Shown here piece by piece: positions 55,098 through 64,000 of a DNA stretch of 64,000 nt. Below the pieces are notes generated by a model. It made no database searches and was not told the origin of the DNA. It was given only the letters and a program-made list of their open reading frames with translations. Position 1 is the first letter of the stretch. Each line of letters starts with the position of its first letter. The position numbers and the translations under genes were made by a program. Source of the DNA: Pseudomonas serbica (GTDB taxonomy: Bacteria > Pseudomonadota > Gammaproteobacteria > Pseudomonadales > Pseudomonadaceae); NCBI RefSeq assembly GCF_028823535.1, contig NZ_JAQIYM010000006.1, forward strand, positions 310,001-374,000, written 5' to 3'.

Positions 55098-55263
55098 GTG
55101 TGGCTTCCTTGAAAGTTCAGGGGCGTGGATTCAATGGACAAGCTTGTCCGAGCCGTTGGTGCAACTCATCACACAAGAGTTTAAGGCTGCAGGGTTCCCA
55201 TGCACCATGGAATCTCCCAAAAAATCCTGCTGTGTGAAATCGATTGATACCGCGCCAGGAATC

Positions 55264-55293
55264 CCTGTGGGAGCGAGCCTGCACGCGATGAGG
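55264..55293. repeat. Solitary REP unit
   Basis: One CTGTGGGAGCGAGCCTGC-type unit with a GCACGCGATGAGG end; no facing partner was seen. It lies just downstream of the permease stop, in the gap 55098-55309. Confidence 0.8.
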
Positions 55294-55309
55294 CCCACCC
55301 AAACAACCA

Positions 55310-56239
55310 CTAATGCCCAGCCCGCCACGGCTGCCCCAATGAAACCGGCGCATACAATCGCGTGCGTATCCTGTCCCGGGACAGCAGCACCAGCACCACG
55401 ATGGTCGCGACATACGGCAGCATCGCCAGCAAACTCGATGGAATCGCCAGCCCCAGCCCCTGGGCCACCAGGTGCAGGATGCTGGCGAGCCCGAACAGAT
55501 ACGCACCGAGCAGCAAACGCCATACCCGCCAACTGGCGAACACCACCAGGGCCAGGGCGATCCAGCCGCGGCCGGCGCTCATGTTTTCCGCCCACATGGG
55601 TGTGTAGGCCAGCGACAGGTACGCGCCGGCCAACCCGGCCATCGCGCCGCCGAACAACACCGCCAATGCCCGCACCGCCAATACCGGCAAGCCCATGGCA
55701 CTGGCAGCATCCGGGTTCTCGCCGACCGCCTGGATGATCAGCCCTACGCGGCTTTTCAGCGTTACCCAGGTCACCAGCGCAAACAGCGTGAATGACAGGT
55801 ACACCAGCAAGTCCTGGGCAAAGAGCATCCGCCCGATCAGCGGAATCTGGCTCAAGTAAGGGATCGCCAGCGGCTCGAAGCCTGCCAACGGTTTGCCGAC
55901 CCACGCCGCGCCGACGAAGCTCGACAGCCCCACGCCGAAAATCGTCAGGGCCAGCCCGGTGGCCACCTGGTTGGCGTTGAAGACCAGCGCCACCAGGGCA
56001 AACAATGAGGACAACAGCATCCCGGCGAGCATCGCCAGCAAGACGCCAAGCCACAGGTTGCCGGTACTGAACGCGATGATGAAACCAATCACCGCGCCAA
56101 ACAGCATCATGCCTTCCTGGCCCAGATTGAGTACGCCACTCTTCTCGCACACCAGTTCGCCCAGCGCCACCAGCAGCAACGGCGTACCGCAGCGAACCAT
56201 GGCGTAGAAAATGTTGCTCAGCAGATCGATATCCATCAC
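55310..56239 (-). CDS. ABC importer permease (nucleoside/purine type, second)
   Basis: A 309-aa BPD_transp_2 family permease with about eight to nine hydrophobic helices. Typical stretches are PLLLVALGELVCEKSGVLN, LGQEGMMLFGAVIGF and VGLIIQAVGENPDAASAMG, the last being a signature of the RbsC/NupQ branch. It forms the inner-membrane channel with the other permease and the ATPase gene; the BMP protein at 50288 is the likely binding partner. It overlaps the upstream permease gene by four bases (ATGA). Confidence 0.9.
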   Translation of the reverse strand: MMDIDLLSNIFYAMVRCGTPLLLVALGELVCEKSGVLNLGQEGMMLFGAVIGFIIAFSTGNLWLGVLLAMLAGMLLSSLFALVALVFNANQVATGLALTIFGVGLSSFVGAAWVGKPLAGFEPLAIPYLSQIPLIGRMLFAQDLLVYLSFTLFALVTWVTLKSRVGLIIQAVGENPDAASAMGLPVLAVRALAVLFGGAMAGLAGAYLSLAYTPMWAENMSAGRGWIALALVVFASWRVWRLLLGAYLFGLASILHLVAQGLGLAIPSSLLAMLPYVATIVVLVLLSRDRIRTRLYAPVSLGQPWRAGH

Positions 56240-57342
56240 AGCGCTCCAGCCTGTACGGCGGTGGCGGGCGCACGGCGTGCCCAGTTCAGATTCAAGCGGG
56301 GTCGGTAAAGAATCAGCACATCACTGGCCAGCAGGAAAAACAGCATCATTCCCTGAAACAATTGGGTGATCGCTTGCGGCAGGTTCAAGCTCATCTGCGC
56401 GTTCTCTCCACCGATGTACAGCAGTGCCATCAACAGGCTGGAGAACAGAATGCCGAGGGGGTTCAGCCGACCGAGAAACGCCACGGTGATCGCCGCGTAG
56501 CCGTAGCCCGGTGAAACTTGAGGTACCAATTGCCCGATTGGCCCGGTCACTTCACACGCACCCGCCAGGCCCGCGAGGCCACCGCTGATCAACAGCGCCA
56601 GCCAGATCAGGCGCTTTTCGCGAAAGCCGACAAAACCGGCCGCGCGCTTGTCCAGTCCCAGCACTTTGATCTGGAATCCGACAAAGCTTTTTTGCAGCAG
56701 CACCCACACCGCTACCAGCGCGAGCAGGGCGAAATACACGCCGGCGTGAACCCGACCGTCCTCCATCAACAGCGGTAAGCGGCTGGCGTCACCGAACATT
56801 GCCGATTGCGGAAAATTGAACCCTTGCGGATCTTTCAGTGGGCCGTGAACGCAGAAAAGCAGCAGGTTCAGGGCGATGTAATTGAGCATGATGCTGGTGA
56901 GGATTTCATTGGCGTTGAAGTGCGTGCGCAACCATGCCGTCAACCCTGCCCACGCGGCACCGGCCAGGGTCCCGGTCAGCAGGATCAAGGCCAGCGCCCA
57001 GCGGCTTTGCAGCTCGATGATGTTCACCGCTAACGCACTGCCGGCCAAGGCGCCGAGCAGCAGCTGGCCTTCGGCGCCGATGTTCCAGATTCGCGCCTGG
57101 TAGGCAACGGCCAGGCCCAGTGCGCAGAGCAGAATCGGCAGTGTTTTTACCAGCCATTCGGAGAGACCATAAAGGTCGCTGATGGGCGCGATCAACAGCG
57201 TATGCAACGTCAGCAACGGATCGTGGCCCAATGCGATAAACAGCAACGAGCCACAGCCCAGGGTCAGGATCGCCGCCAACAGCGGCGAGCACCACAGCAT
57301 CAGGCTCGATTGCTCGCCACGGGGTTCAAGAGAAAGCAGCAT
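56236..57342 (-). CDS. ABC importer permease (nucleoside/purine type, first)
   Basis: A 368-aa BPD_transp_2 permease, longer at the N-terminus than its partner. It has LPILLCALGLAVAYQARIWN, IGAEGQLLLGALAGSAL, NANEILTSIMLNYIALNLL and LGLDKRAAGFVGF, typical of NupP/YufP-like nucleoside permeases. The start MLLSLEPRGE (57342) is used because it gives a small gap (11 bases) from the ATPase gene; a frame from 57471 would overlap that gene. Co-translated with the second permease. Confidence 0.9.
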   Translation of the reverse strand: MLLSLEPRGEQSSLMLWCSPLLAAILTLGCGSLLFIALGHDPLLTLHTLLIAPISDLYGLSEWLVKTLPILLCALGLAVAYQARIWNIGAEGQLLLGALAGSALAVNIIELQSRWALALILLTGTLAGAAWAGLTAWLRTHFNANEILTSIMLNYIALNLLLFCVHGPLKDPQGFNFPQSAMFGDASRLPLLMEDGRVHAGVYFALLALVAVWVLLQKSFVGFQIKVLGLDKRAAGFVGFREKRLIWLALLISGGLAGLAGACEVTGPIGQLVPQVSPGYGYAAITVAFLGRLNPLGILFSSLLMALLYIGGENAQMSLNLPQAITQLFQGMMLFFLLASDVLILYRPRLNLNWARRAPATAVQAGAL

Positions 57343-57353
57343 GTGAGACTCCG

Positions 57354-58907
57354 TTAACGTGTTGCGCACGCGGATAATTGAGGGGCGTCGAACTGGCCGG
57401 CCATCCAGCCACCGACATCGGTCAGACGGGTGTCGACGGTGGCCTTGAGCGGCGATAGCTGTCCGCCGCACAAGGCCCCAAGGCGGTCGCTGATCTGGAA
57501 CAATTCGTCGAGGTCTTCGGAGATCACCAGGATCGCCGCGCCGGCATCACGCAGAACAATCAACGCACGGTGAATGGTCGCGGCCGCGCCGACATCCACG
57601 CCCCAGGTCGGGTGCGCGGCCACCAGCAACTTCGGCTGTTGAAGAATTTCCCGACCCAGGATGAATTTCTGCAAGTTACCGCCGGAAAGGCTGCGGGCCA
57701 GTGCCTGGGTACCGGCTGTCTTGACCCCGAAGCGGCGGATGATGTCTTGCGCCAGCGCCTGGACCTTGCCGCGCTGGATCAGGCCCTTGCTCACCAGTCC
57801 TTGCTGGAAGGCGGTCAGCAAGGCGTTGTCCGCCAGACTCAGGTCCGGTACGGCGCCATGCCCCAGGCGTTCGGCGGGGACGAAGGCCAGTCCGCGCTGG
57901 CGTCGGGCATCGGGACGTAAATGCGCGACCGGTTCGCCGCCGAAACGGATGGTTGCACCGTTATTGCGCCCCAGCCGTTCTTCGCCGCTGAGCAGTGCCA
58001 GCAGCTCATCCTGACCATTGCCGGCGACACCGGCGATACCGACTATCTCACCACTGTGCACGGCAAGGTTGATGGCCGTGAGCGAACAGCCGAACGGGTC
58101 CGGGTTGTGCCAGGACAAGCCTTGTATGTGCAAAAAGACCTCGGATCCCGCCACTTTCGGGTAATCGGTGATCAGCTCCGCCGCATCGCCAACCATCAGG
58201 CGCGCCAATTGCCGGTCCGAGTATTCGGCCGGCGTGCAATGCCCGGCCACTCGCCCGCCGCGCAACACGGTGGCGCTGTGGCACAACGCGCGCACTTCGG
58301 CGAGTTTGTGACTGATAAACAGAATGCTGCAACCCTCGGCGGCCAGTCGGCGCAAGGTCACGAACAAGTCGTCGGCCTCCTGGGGCGTCAACACCGAGGT
58401 CGGTTCGTCGAGAATCAACAGGCGAATGTCCTGCATCAGGCAACGAATGATTTCCACCCGTTGCCGCTCGCCAATGGACAGGCTGTGGACAAGTCGCTGC
58501 GGCTCCAACGCCATGCCGTAGCGTTGCGACACTTCACGAATTCTGCGTTCAAGCTGATGGGGCGTGCCTGCCGTCGGGCCCATGGCCAGTGCGATGTTTT
58601 GCGTCACGCTCAAGGTTTCGAACAGCGAGAAGTGCTGGAACACCATGCCGATGCCCAGGTCGCGAGCCTGGGCCGGGTTACGCAGGGTTACCGGCTGTCC
58701 ATGCCAGAACATCTCACCCGCGTCGGCGTGCACGACGCCGTAGATGATCTTCATCAGGGTACTTTTGCCCGCGCCGTTTTCGCCGAGCAGGGCGTGGATT
58801 TCACCCGGTGCGATGGTCAGGTCGATGGCATCGTTGGCCAGGCAGCCGGGGTAGCGTTTAGTGATCCTGCTCAGTTGCAGGCGGGGCGTCGGATCGGCAA
58901 TGGGCAT
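57354..58907 (-). CDS. Double ABC ATPase of the purine importer
   Basis: A 517-aa protein with two ABC domains. First: Walker A GENGAGKSTLM (about 41-51), signature LSIGERQRVEI, Walker B LLILDEPTSVL. Second (about 260-500): a degenerate Walker A region (GIAGVAGNGQDELLALL) and LSGGNLQKFILGRE signature. This matches RbsA/YufO-type importer ATPases, in which the second site is often altered. It is the first gene of the leftward operon ATPase-permease-permease. The start codon at 58907 is a normal ATG. Confidence 0.92.
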   Translation of the reverse strand: MPIADPTPRLQLSRITKRYPGCLANDAIDLTIAPGEIHALLGENGAGKSTLMKIIYGVVHADAGEMFWHGQPVTLRNPAQARDLGIGMVFQHFSLFETLSVTQNIALAMGPTAGTPHQLERRIREVSQRYGMALEPQRLVHSLSIGERQRVEIIRCLMQDIRLLILDEPTSVLTPQEADDLFVTLRRLAAEGCSILFISHKLAEVRALCHSATVLRGGRVAGHCTPAEYSDRQLARLMVGDAAELITDYPKVAGSEVFLHIQGLSWHNPDPFGCSLTAINLAVHSGEIVGIAGVAGNGQDELLALLSGEERLGRNNGATIRFGGEPVAHLRPDARRQRGLAFVPAERLGHGAVPDLSLADNALLTAFQQGLVSKGLIQRGKVQALAQDIIRRFGVKTAGTQALARSLSGGNLQKFILGREILQQPKLLVAAHPTWGVDVGAAATIHRALIVLRDAGAAILVISEDLDELFQISDRLGALCGGQLSPLKATVDTRLTDVGGWMAGQFDAPQLSACATR

Positions 58908-59449
58908 GACAGGCTCGGTTCGATTGAGTGCATGCCTGTGGATAAAGCAATTTTCTGGCCATCAGGTCAGGAAATTTGCCTGGCCCCCATGCGCCAGGCC
59001 GCTGTGCGAGCTGCGAGGCTGAAAGCCCTTGTTAACCGGGCACCACATAAGTGCAGGGCGGTTGAGCCGGCTCCGATTTTGCGCGCGGGGGTCTTGATCA
59101 AAAAATGAGCACTGGACGGCAAGCCATGCCGGATAGGCTGCCGCGCCAGCCATGAACGGGTTATCCACAGATTGCTCCACAGTATTTGTGCGCAAGCTCA
59201 AGGGACGGGCATAAGGGCAGGGCGGCTATCTCCTAATAGTGCTAAACCACTCTAACTGATTGTTTTTAATTGGATTTAACGGATTGAAGGGCGAAATGGA
59301 CGAAAAATGAGCAAACCCCGCAAAGCCGCATGACAGAAGGGTTACAGCGTTATGTGCTCAGGTTATCCACAGCCGGGTGCACAGCGGATGTGGGCAACTA
59401 TGGAATATGCAAAAAAAGCGCATGCCCCAAAAGATCGCAGCCTGCTTTT
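58908..59449. other. Gene-free region with DnaA-box cluster
   Basis: This 542-base gap between the ATPase gene start and the yigZ stop has three exact TTATCCACA matches: 58937-58945 (minus), 59161-59169 (plus) and 59363-59371 (plus). Weaker TGTG-rich relatives lie near 59187 and 59393. An AT-rich stretch runs about 59250-59290. A leftward 79-codon frame (58962-59201) has no good ribosome site. The flanking genes are not dnaA, dnaN, rpmH or gidA, so this is not the usual oriC. Confidence 0.6.
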
Positions 59450-60031
59450 TCAACGCTGCAACAAAATCCGCCCGCGACTCAAATCGGCCAAATGCTTTTG
59501 CAATGTGTCGATCTGCCCGGCACCCACCGCCAATTGCAAGTCAACGCCATTGGCCGTGAAATCCTCTTGCACCACCAGGCCACCGAGTTCCGCGACCCGA
59601 AGCTTGACCAGCGCCAACTCACCGAACGCACAGGCGCACCGCACCGGCACCCGGCTGATCAACTCAACCTTCGGCGCCGCTTGCAGGCATTTGTTGGCCC
59701 CGCCGCCATAGGCCCGGGCCAGTCCGCCGGTGCCCAGTTGAATGCCGCCATACCAGCGAATCACCAGCACGGCGACCTGGTCACAGTCCTGTGCATCGAT
59801 GGCCGCCAGGATCGGCCGGCCGGCCGTGCCGCCTGGCTCACCGTCGTCGGTACTGCGGTATTGATCGCCAAGCTTCCACGCCCAGCAATTGTGCGTAGCG
59901 TTCGGATCGCTGTGTTGGGCGATGAAGGCCTGGGCTTCGGCGGCACTGCCGATCGGCGCGGCCAAGGTGATGAAGCGGCTTTTGCGAATCTCTTCGCGGT
60001 ATTCGCAAAAGTCGCTGAGGGTAAAAGGCAT
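59450..60031 (-). CDS. yigZ: YigZ/IMPACT family protein
   Basis: A 193-aa UPF0029/IMPACT protein. The N-terminal domain (about 1-125) has RKSRFITLAAPIGSAAEAQA, ATHNCWAWKLG, DDGEPGGTAGRPIL and the RWYGGIQLGTGGLARAYGG signature. The C-terminal DUF1949-like part follows. The DGEPGGTAG core is highly conserved; the family relates to GCN1-binding IMPACT of eukaryotes, but its bacterial function is not settled. It is followed leftward by the gap with DnaA boxes and preceded by the TetR gene, seven bases away. Confidence 0.92.
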   Translation of the reverse strand: MPFTLSDFCEYREEIRKSRFITLAAPIGSAAEAQAFIAQHSDPNATHNCWAWKLGDQYRSTDDGEPGGTAGRPILAAIDAQDCDQVAVLVIRWYGGIQLGTGGLARAYGGGANKCLQAAPKVELISRVPVRCACAFGELALVKLRVAELGGLVVQEDFTANGVDLQLAVGAGQIDTLQKHLADLSRGRILLQR

Positions 60032-60038
60032 AGTGGTC

Positions 60039-60689
60039 TTAGAGAGAGGGTGTCAGGCCGCAGCCTTTGAGAATGATACGGATCAGGTTGTTGCCGGCGT
60101 CTTCCATGTCCTGCTTGGTCAGTTTGCTGCGTCCGCTGACCCGGCAGATCTGCGTGGCGAAGTCGGCGTAATGCTGGGTGCTGCCCCACAACAGGAAAAT
60201 CAGGTGCACCGGGTCGACCGGGTCCATTTTGCCAGCGTCAATCCACGCCTGAAACACCGCGGCACGGCCCTGGAACCAGGTGCGGTAGTCCTGGTTGAAA
60301 TATTCGGTCAGGCATTCGCCGCCGCTGATGACTTCCATGGCGAAGATTCGGGAGGCTTGCGGCTGGCGCCGGGAAAACTCCATCTTGGCGCGGATGTAGC
60401 GGGTCAGGGCTTCGGCTGGGTCGTCTTCAGCGGTGAGGGTATTGAAGGTGCTGTCCCACAACTCGATGATGTTGCTCAGCACTGCCACGTACAAACCCAG
60501 TTTGTTGGTGAAGTAATAGTGCAGGTTCGCTTTCGGCAAGCCGGCATTCAAGGCGATGGTGTTCATGCTGGTGCCCTTGAACCCGTGACGGGCGAACTCG
60601 TCCTCGGCGGCTTTGATGATGGTCTCTTCGTTCTTCTGACGAATGCGGCTGGCGGGTTTGCCGCTGTGAGCTGGGACTTCAAAGGTCAT
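60039..60689 (-). CDS. TetR-family regulator (RutR-like)
   Basis: A 216-aa regulator with N-terminal HTH (about 18-65: EETIIKAAEDEFARHGFKGT, NAGLPKANLHYYFTNKLGLY) and the TetR_C_13-like ligand domain found in RutR and relatives. RutR senses uracil or thymine in E. coli; close Pseudomonas copies are of uncertain ligand. ATG 60689 has GGAAG upstream, whereas a GTG at 60695 is possible. It probably forms a unit with yigZ, but autoregulation or control of other genes is equally possible. Confidence 0.86.
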   Translation of the reverse strand: MTFEVPAHSGKPASRIRQKNEETIIKAAEDEFARHGFKGTSMNTIALNAGLPKANLHYYFTNKLGLYVAVLSNIIELWDSTFNTLTAEDDPAEALTRYIRAKMEFSRRQPQASRIFAMEVISGGECLTEYFNQDYRTWFQGRAAVFQAWIDAGKMDPVDPVHLIFLLWGSTQHYADFATQICRVSGRSKLTKQDMEDAGNNLIRIILKGCGLTPSL

Positions 60690-60780
60690 GGGCACTTCCG
60701 ATCAAGTGAGGGATTGCAGGGCATGACGTTGATAGCGCACCCACTGGCTCCAGACAAGTCCCGATGGGATAAAACAACGG

Positions 60781-61701
60781 TCAACGCGTCGCGGCCAGGC
60801 TCTCCAGGAAGCTTTCCAGTACCAGATGAGGACGACGTCCCTTGCGGGTCACCGATGCCAGGCTGAGATCATAGAAGCGGGTTTTAGATTTCAGCGCGCG
60901 CAACCGGCCTTGCTGCACCCAAAGACTGGCGTAATGGTCCGGCAGGTAACCGATGTAGCGTCCGGTCAGGATCAGGAACGCCATGCCTTCGCGGTCCGAT
61001 GCGCTGGCGGTGCAGTTGAGCGCCTGATAATGCGCCTGGATGTCTGCCGGTAATCGGAAGGTCGGGGCGATGGCGTCCTGGCTGTTCAGGCGCTCGTCGT
61101 CCAGTTGCTTGTCATCGACATAAAACAGCGGGTGGCCCACTGCGCAATACAGCAGCGAGCGCTCGCTATACAGCGGTTGATACTCCAGCCCCGACAGCGC
61201 ACTGGCCTGCGGCACCACGCCGACATGCAGGCGACCGTCGAGCACGCCCTGTTCCACTTCGTTGGGCGCGATCATGCGGATCTGGATCTGCACGTCCGGA
61301 CCTCGTTCCTTCAATTGCGCCAGGGCGTGAGTGATGCGCATGTGTGGCAGGGTGACCAGGTTGTCCGTCAGGCCGATGGTCAGCTCACCGCGCAAGTGCT
61401 GGTGCAGGCCGTTGACCTCGGTGCGGAAACTCTCCAGTGCACTCAACAGCTGCAACGCCGATTGATAAACCTCACGACCTTCTTCGGTCAGGGAAAAACC
61501 GGCCCGGCCACGTTGGCACAGACGCAAGCCCAGGCGCTGTTCGAGATCGCTCATTTGCTGGCTGATGGCTGAGCGACCGATACCAAGGACAGTTTCTGCC
61601 GCGGAGAAGCCGCCGCATTCGACCACGCTGCGGAAGATCCGCAGCAGGCGAATATCAAAGTCGCTGACTTGCGCCAGTGGATCGGGGCGACGGCTGGACA
61701 T
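60781..61701 (-). CDS. bauR: LysR-family regulator BauR
   Basis: A 306-aa LTTR, divergent from bauA by 139 bases. N-terminal HTH: FDIRLLRIFRSVVECGGFSA then IGRSAISQQMSDLEQRLG. The effector domain begins HLRGELTIGLTDNL. In P. aeruginosa the divergent LysR gene (PA0133, BauR) activates the bau genes for beta-alanine use. A 15-bp perfect dyad lies 19 bases upstream of its start and may be an operator for both directions. The identity follows from synteny with bauA. Confidence 0.87.
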   Translation of the reverse strand: MSSRRPDPLAQVSDFDIRLLRIFRSVVECGGFSAAETVLGIGRSAISQQMSDLEQRLGLRLCQRGRAGFSLTEEGREVYQSALQLLSALESFRTEVNGLHQHLRGELTIGLTDNLVTLPHMRITHALAQLKERGPDVQIQIRMIAPNEVEQGVLDGRLHVGVVPQASALSGLEYQPLYSERSLLYCAVGHPLFYVDDKQLDDERLNSQDAIAPTFRLPADIQAHYQALNCTASASDREGMAFLILTGRYIGYLPDHYASLWVQQGRLRALKSKTRFYDLSLASVTRKGRRPHLVLESFLESLAATR

Positions 61702-61719
61702 GCGCTTACTCTATAGTTT

Positions 61720-61734
61720 AGTCAGGGGCTGACT
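61720..61734. promoter_or_regulatory. Perfect dyad between bauR and bauA
   Basis: AGTCAG-GGG-CTGACT is a perfect inverted repeat, with further T/A symmetry just outside (TT...AA). It lies 19 bases from the bauR ATG and 107 bases before bauA. A LysR-type binding site is a fair guess. No footprint is known to me. Confidence 0.45.
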
Positions 61735-61840
61735 GAAGGTTAGAAAAGTTGGATTTCACCGACTTTATCCCCGTGGCAATTTAGCTGCAACAACGGTTTT
61801 CAATCCCTAAGCCGCTTATCGCCTTGCGAGGTTTGCCCCC

Positions 61841-63190
61841 ATGAACTTGCCTGAAAACGCCCCGACATCCCTGGCCAGCCATCTCAAGCTCGATGCCCAC
61901 TGGATGCCGTACACCGCCAACCGCAACTTTCAGCGCGATCCGCGCCTGATCGTCGGGGCTGAGGGCAGTTGGCTGATCGACGACAAGGGCCGCAGGGTCT
62001 ATGACTCGCTGTCCGGTCTGTGGACTTGCGGCGCAGGGCACACGCGCAAGGAAATCCAGGAAGCGGTCGCCAAGCAATTGGGCACCCTCGATTACTCGCC
62101 AGGCTTCCAGTACGGTCACCCGCTGTCATTCCAGCTGGCCGAGAAAATCACCGACCTGACCCCGGGTAACCTGAACCACGTGTTCTTCACCGACTCGGGT
62201 TCCGAATGCGCCGACACCGCGGTAAAAATGGTGCGTGCCTACTGGCGCCTGAAAGGCCAGTCGACCAAGACCAAAATGATCGGCCGTGCCCGTGGCTACC
62301 ATGGTGTGAACATCGCCGGTACCAGCCTCGGTGGCGTGAACGGTAACCGCAAGCTGTTCGGCCAGGCGATGATGGACGTCGATCACCTGCCACACACCTT
62401 GCTGGCGAGCAACGCGTTCTCCCGTGGCATGCCGGAGCAGGGCGGTATCGCCTTGGCTGACGAACTGCTCAAGCTGATCGAACTGCACGATGCTTCGAAC
62501 ATCGCTGCGGTGTTCGTTGAACCTATGGCCGGCTCCGCTGGTGTACTGGTTCCGCCGCAGGGTTACCTCAAGCGCCTGCGCGAGATCTGCGATCAGCACA
62601 GCATCCTGCTGGTATTCGACGAAGTGATTACCGGTTTCGGCCGTACTGGCAACATGTTCGGGGCGGACACCTTCGGCGTGACCCCAGACCTGATGTGCAT
62701 CGCCAAGCAAGTCACCAACGGCGCGATCCCGATGGGCGCGGTGATTGCCAGCTCCGAGATCTACCAGACGTTCATGAATCAGCCGACGCCTGAATACGCG
62801 GTGGAATTCCCCCACGGCTACACCTATTCCGCACACCCGGTGGCGTGCGCTGCCGGCCTGGCAGCACTCGACCTGCTGCAGAAGGAAAACCTGGTACAGA
62901 GCGTCGCCGAAGTCGCACCGCATTTCGAAAACGCGCTGCATGGCCTGAAGGGCACCAAGAACATCATCGATATTCGTAACTTTGGCCTGGCGGGTGCGAT
63001 CCAGATCGCGCCACGTGACGGCGACGCCATCGTGCGTCCGTTCGAAGCGGGCATGGCCTTGTGGAAAGCAGGTTTCTACGTGCGTTTCGGCGGCGACACC
63101 CTGCAGTTCGGCCCAACGTTCAACAGCAAGCCGCAGGACCTGGATCGCCTGTTCGATGCGGTCGGCGAAGTGCTGGGCAAGATCGACTGA
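61841..63190 (+). CDS. bauA: Beta-alanine:pyruvate aminotransferase
   Basis: A 449-aa class III aminotransferase that moves the amino group of beta-alanine to pyruvate, giving malonate semialdehyde and alanine. Features are WMPYTANRNFQRDPR at the start, FFTDSGSECADTAVKMVRAY (phosphate cup), GRARGYHGVN, FDEVITGFGRTG with the cofactor aspartate, and the PLP lysine in CIAKQVTNGAIPMG. Length is that of P. aeruginosa BauA/PA0132. It is followed by a GC-rich hairpin (63216-63239) and then bauC. Confidence 0.94.
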   Translation: MNLPENAPTSLASHLKLDAHWMPYTANRNFQRDPRLIVGAEGSWLIDDKGRRVYDSLSGLWTCGAGHTRKEIQEAVAKQLGTLDYSPGFQYGHPLSFQLAEKITDLTPGNLNHVFFTDSGSECADTAVKMVRAYWRLKGQSTKTKMIGRARGYHGVNIAGTSLGGVNGNRKLFGQAMMDVDHLPHTLLASNAFSRGMPEQGGIALADELLKLIELHDASNIAAVFVEPMAGSAGVLVPPQGYLKRLREICDQHSILLVFDEVITGFGRTGNMFGADTFGVTPDLMCIAKQVTNGAIPMGAVIASSEIYQTFMNQPTPEYAVEFPHGYTYSAHPVACAAGLAALDLLQKENLVQSVAEVAPHFENALHGLKGTKNIIDIRNFGLAGAIQIAPRDGDAIVRPFEAGMALWKAGFYVRFGGDTLQFGPTFNSKPQDLDRLFDAVGEVLGKID

Positions 63191-63215
63191 TTCTCCTTCT
63201 ATACATATGAACAAC

Positions 63216-63239
63216 GGGCGCGCCAATCAGAGCGCGCCT
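63216..63239. repeat. Intercistronic hairpin between bauA and bauC
   Basis: GGCGCGC pairs with its complement across an eight-base loop. No T-run follows, so it is unlikely to be a full terminator; it may adjust mRNA stability between the two genes. Confidence 0.5.
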
Positions 63240-63263
63240 GTGGACAACTTTCCAGGAGCTTCC

Positions 63264-64000
<737 letters not shown>

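Noticed and set aside
58962-59201. A 79-codon minus-strand frame in the DnaA-box region
   Set aside because: No ribosome site and no recognisable domain. It contains one DnaA box itself, which is not expected in coding sequence.
58908-59449. Chromosomal replication origin oriC
   Set aside because: DnaA boxes are present, but dnaA, dnaN, rpmH, rnpA or gidA genes are not nearby, and no array of 13-mers was seen. A titration or reactivation site is a better working idea.

Overview
The window looks like a chromosomal segment of a fluorescent Pseudomonas (P. fluorescens group). The codon use is GC-rich and uniform. Gene blocks match P. aeruginosa neighbourhoods that I recall by family: dsbD-ctpL-gcbA-DUF2333-nudix-yciH-speA, the flp-tad-rcp/pprAB pilus locus, the purine block with adenine and 8-oxoguanine deaminases, and bauR-bauA-bauC. 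Many intergenic gaps carry REPIN-type paired palindromes typical of this group. Identifications rest on reading motifs and domain order; no database search was run.

Layout. 1-9415: start of dsbD (cut by the window edge), a chemoreceptor (ctpL-like), a REC-REC-GGDEF diguanylate cyclase (gcbA-like), a DUF2333 protein coupled to a nudix hydrolase, yciH, and speA. 9647-11775: a short VgrG-family protein overlapping a DUF4123 adaptor, with no effector gene following. 11802-15985: MATE exporter, small membrane protein, MazG-like pyrophosphohydrolase, cmoM, and two tandem DUF4136 lipoproteins. 16203-31541: the complete-looking Tad/Flp pilus locus (tadG, pprA, tadF, fppA, pprB, DUF3613, tadD-C-B-A-Z, rcpA, rcpC, flp) plus a receiver-only response regulator. 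The tad genes are tightly packed, with several 4-base ATGA overlaps.

31668-36240: MaoC dehydratase and FabG-type reductase diverging from a thiolase, then an AraC regulator. 36370-39653: a dCache chemoreceptor and a RIO-family kinase. 39714-43409: copper homeostasis (cueR, copA, a small exported protein, copZ) with two readable CueR promoters. 43501-48051: Bcr/CflA-type exporter, a 56-aa protein, an MDR oxidoreductase with a divergent LysR gene, and an ArsR-like regulator. 48154-58907: purine acquisition and salvage, comprising adenine deaminase, a 2-oxoglutarate/Fe(II) oxygenase, a BMP substrate-binding protein, an 8-oxoguanine deaminase, two ABC permeases and a double ATPase; a ChaA-type antiporter and an SDR enzyme lie among them. 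58908-59449: a gene-free stretch with three exact DnaA-box matches. 59450-64000: yigZ, a TetR regulator, and the beta-alanine catabolic genes bauR, bauA and bauC (bauC cut by the window end).

How the genes fit together. Surface attachment is the strongest theme: a c-di-GMP synthase, two chemoreceptors and a full Tad pilus with its own two-component system. The second theme is nitrogen scavenging: purine import and deamination, arginine decarboxylation and beta-alanine transamination. I saw no prophage, integrase, insertion sequence, CRISPR array, rRNA or tRNA. The best candidates for something undescribed are the DnaA-box cluster, the oxygenase embedded in the purine block, the effector-less VgrG/adaptor pair, and the receiver-only regulator beside flp.
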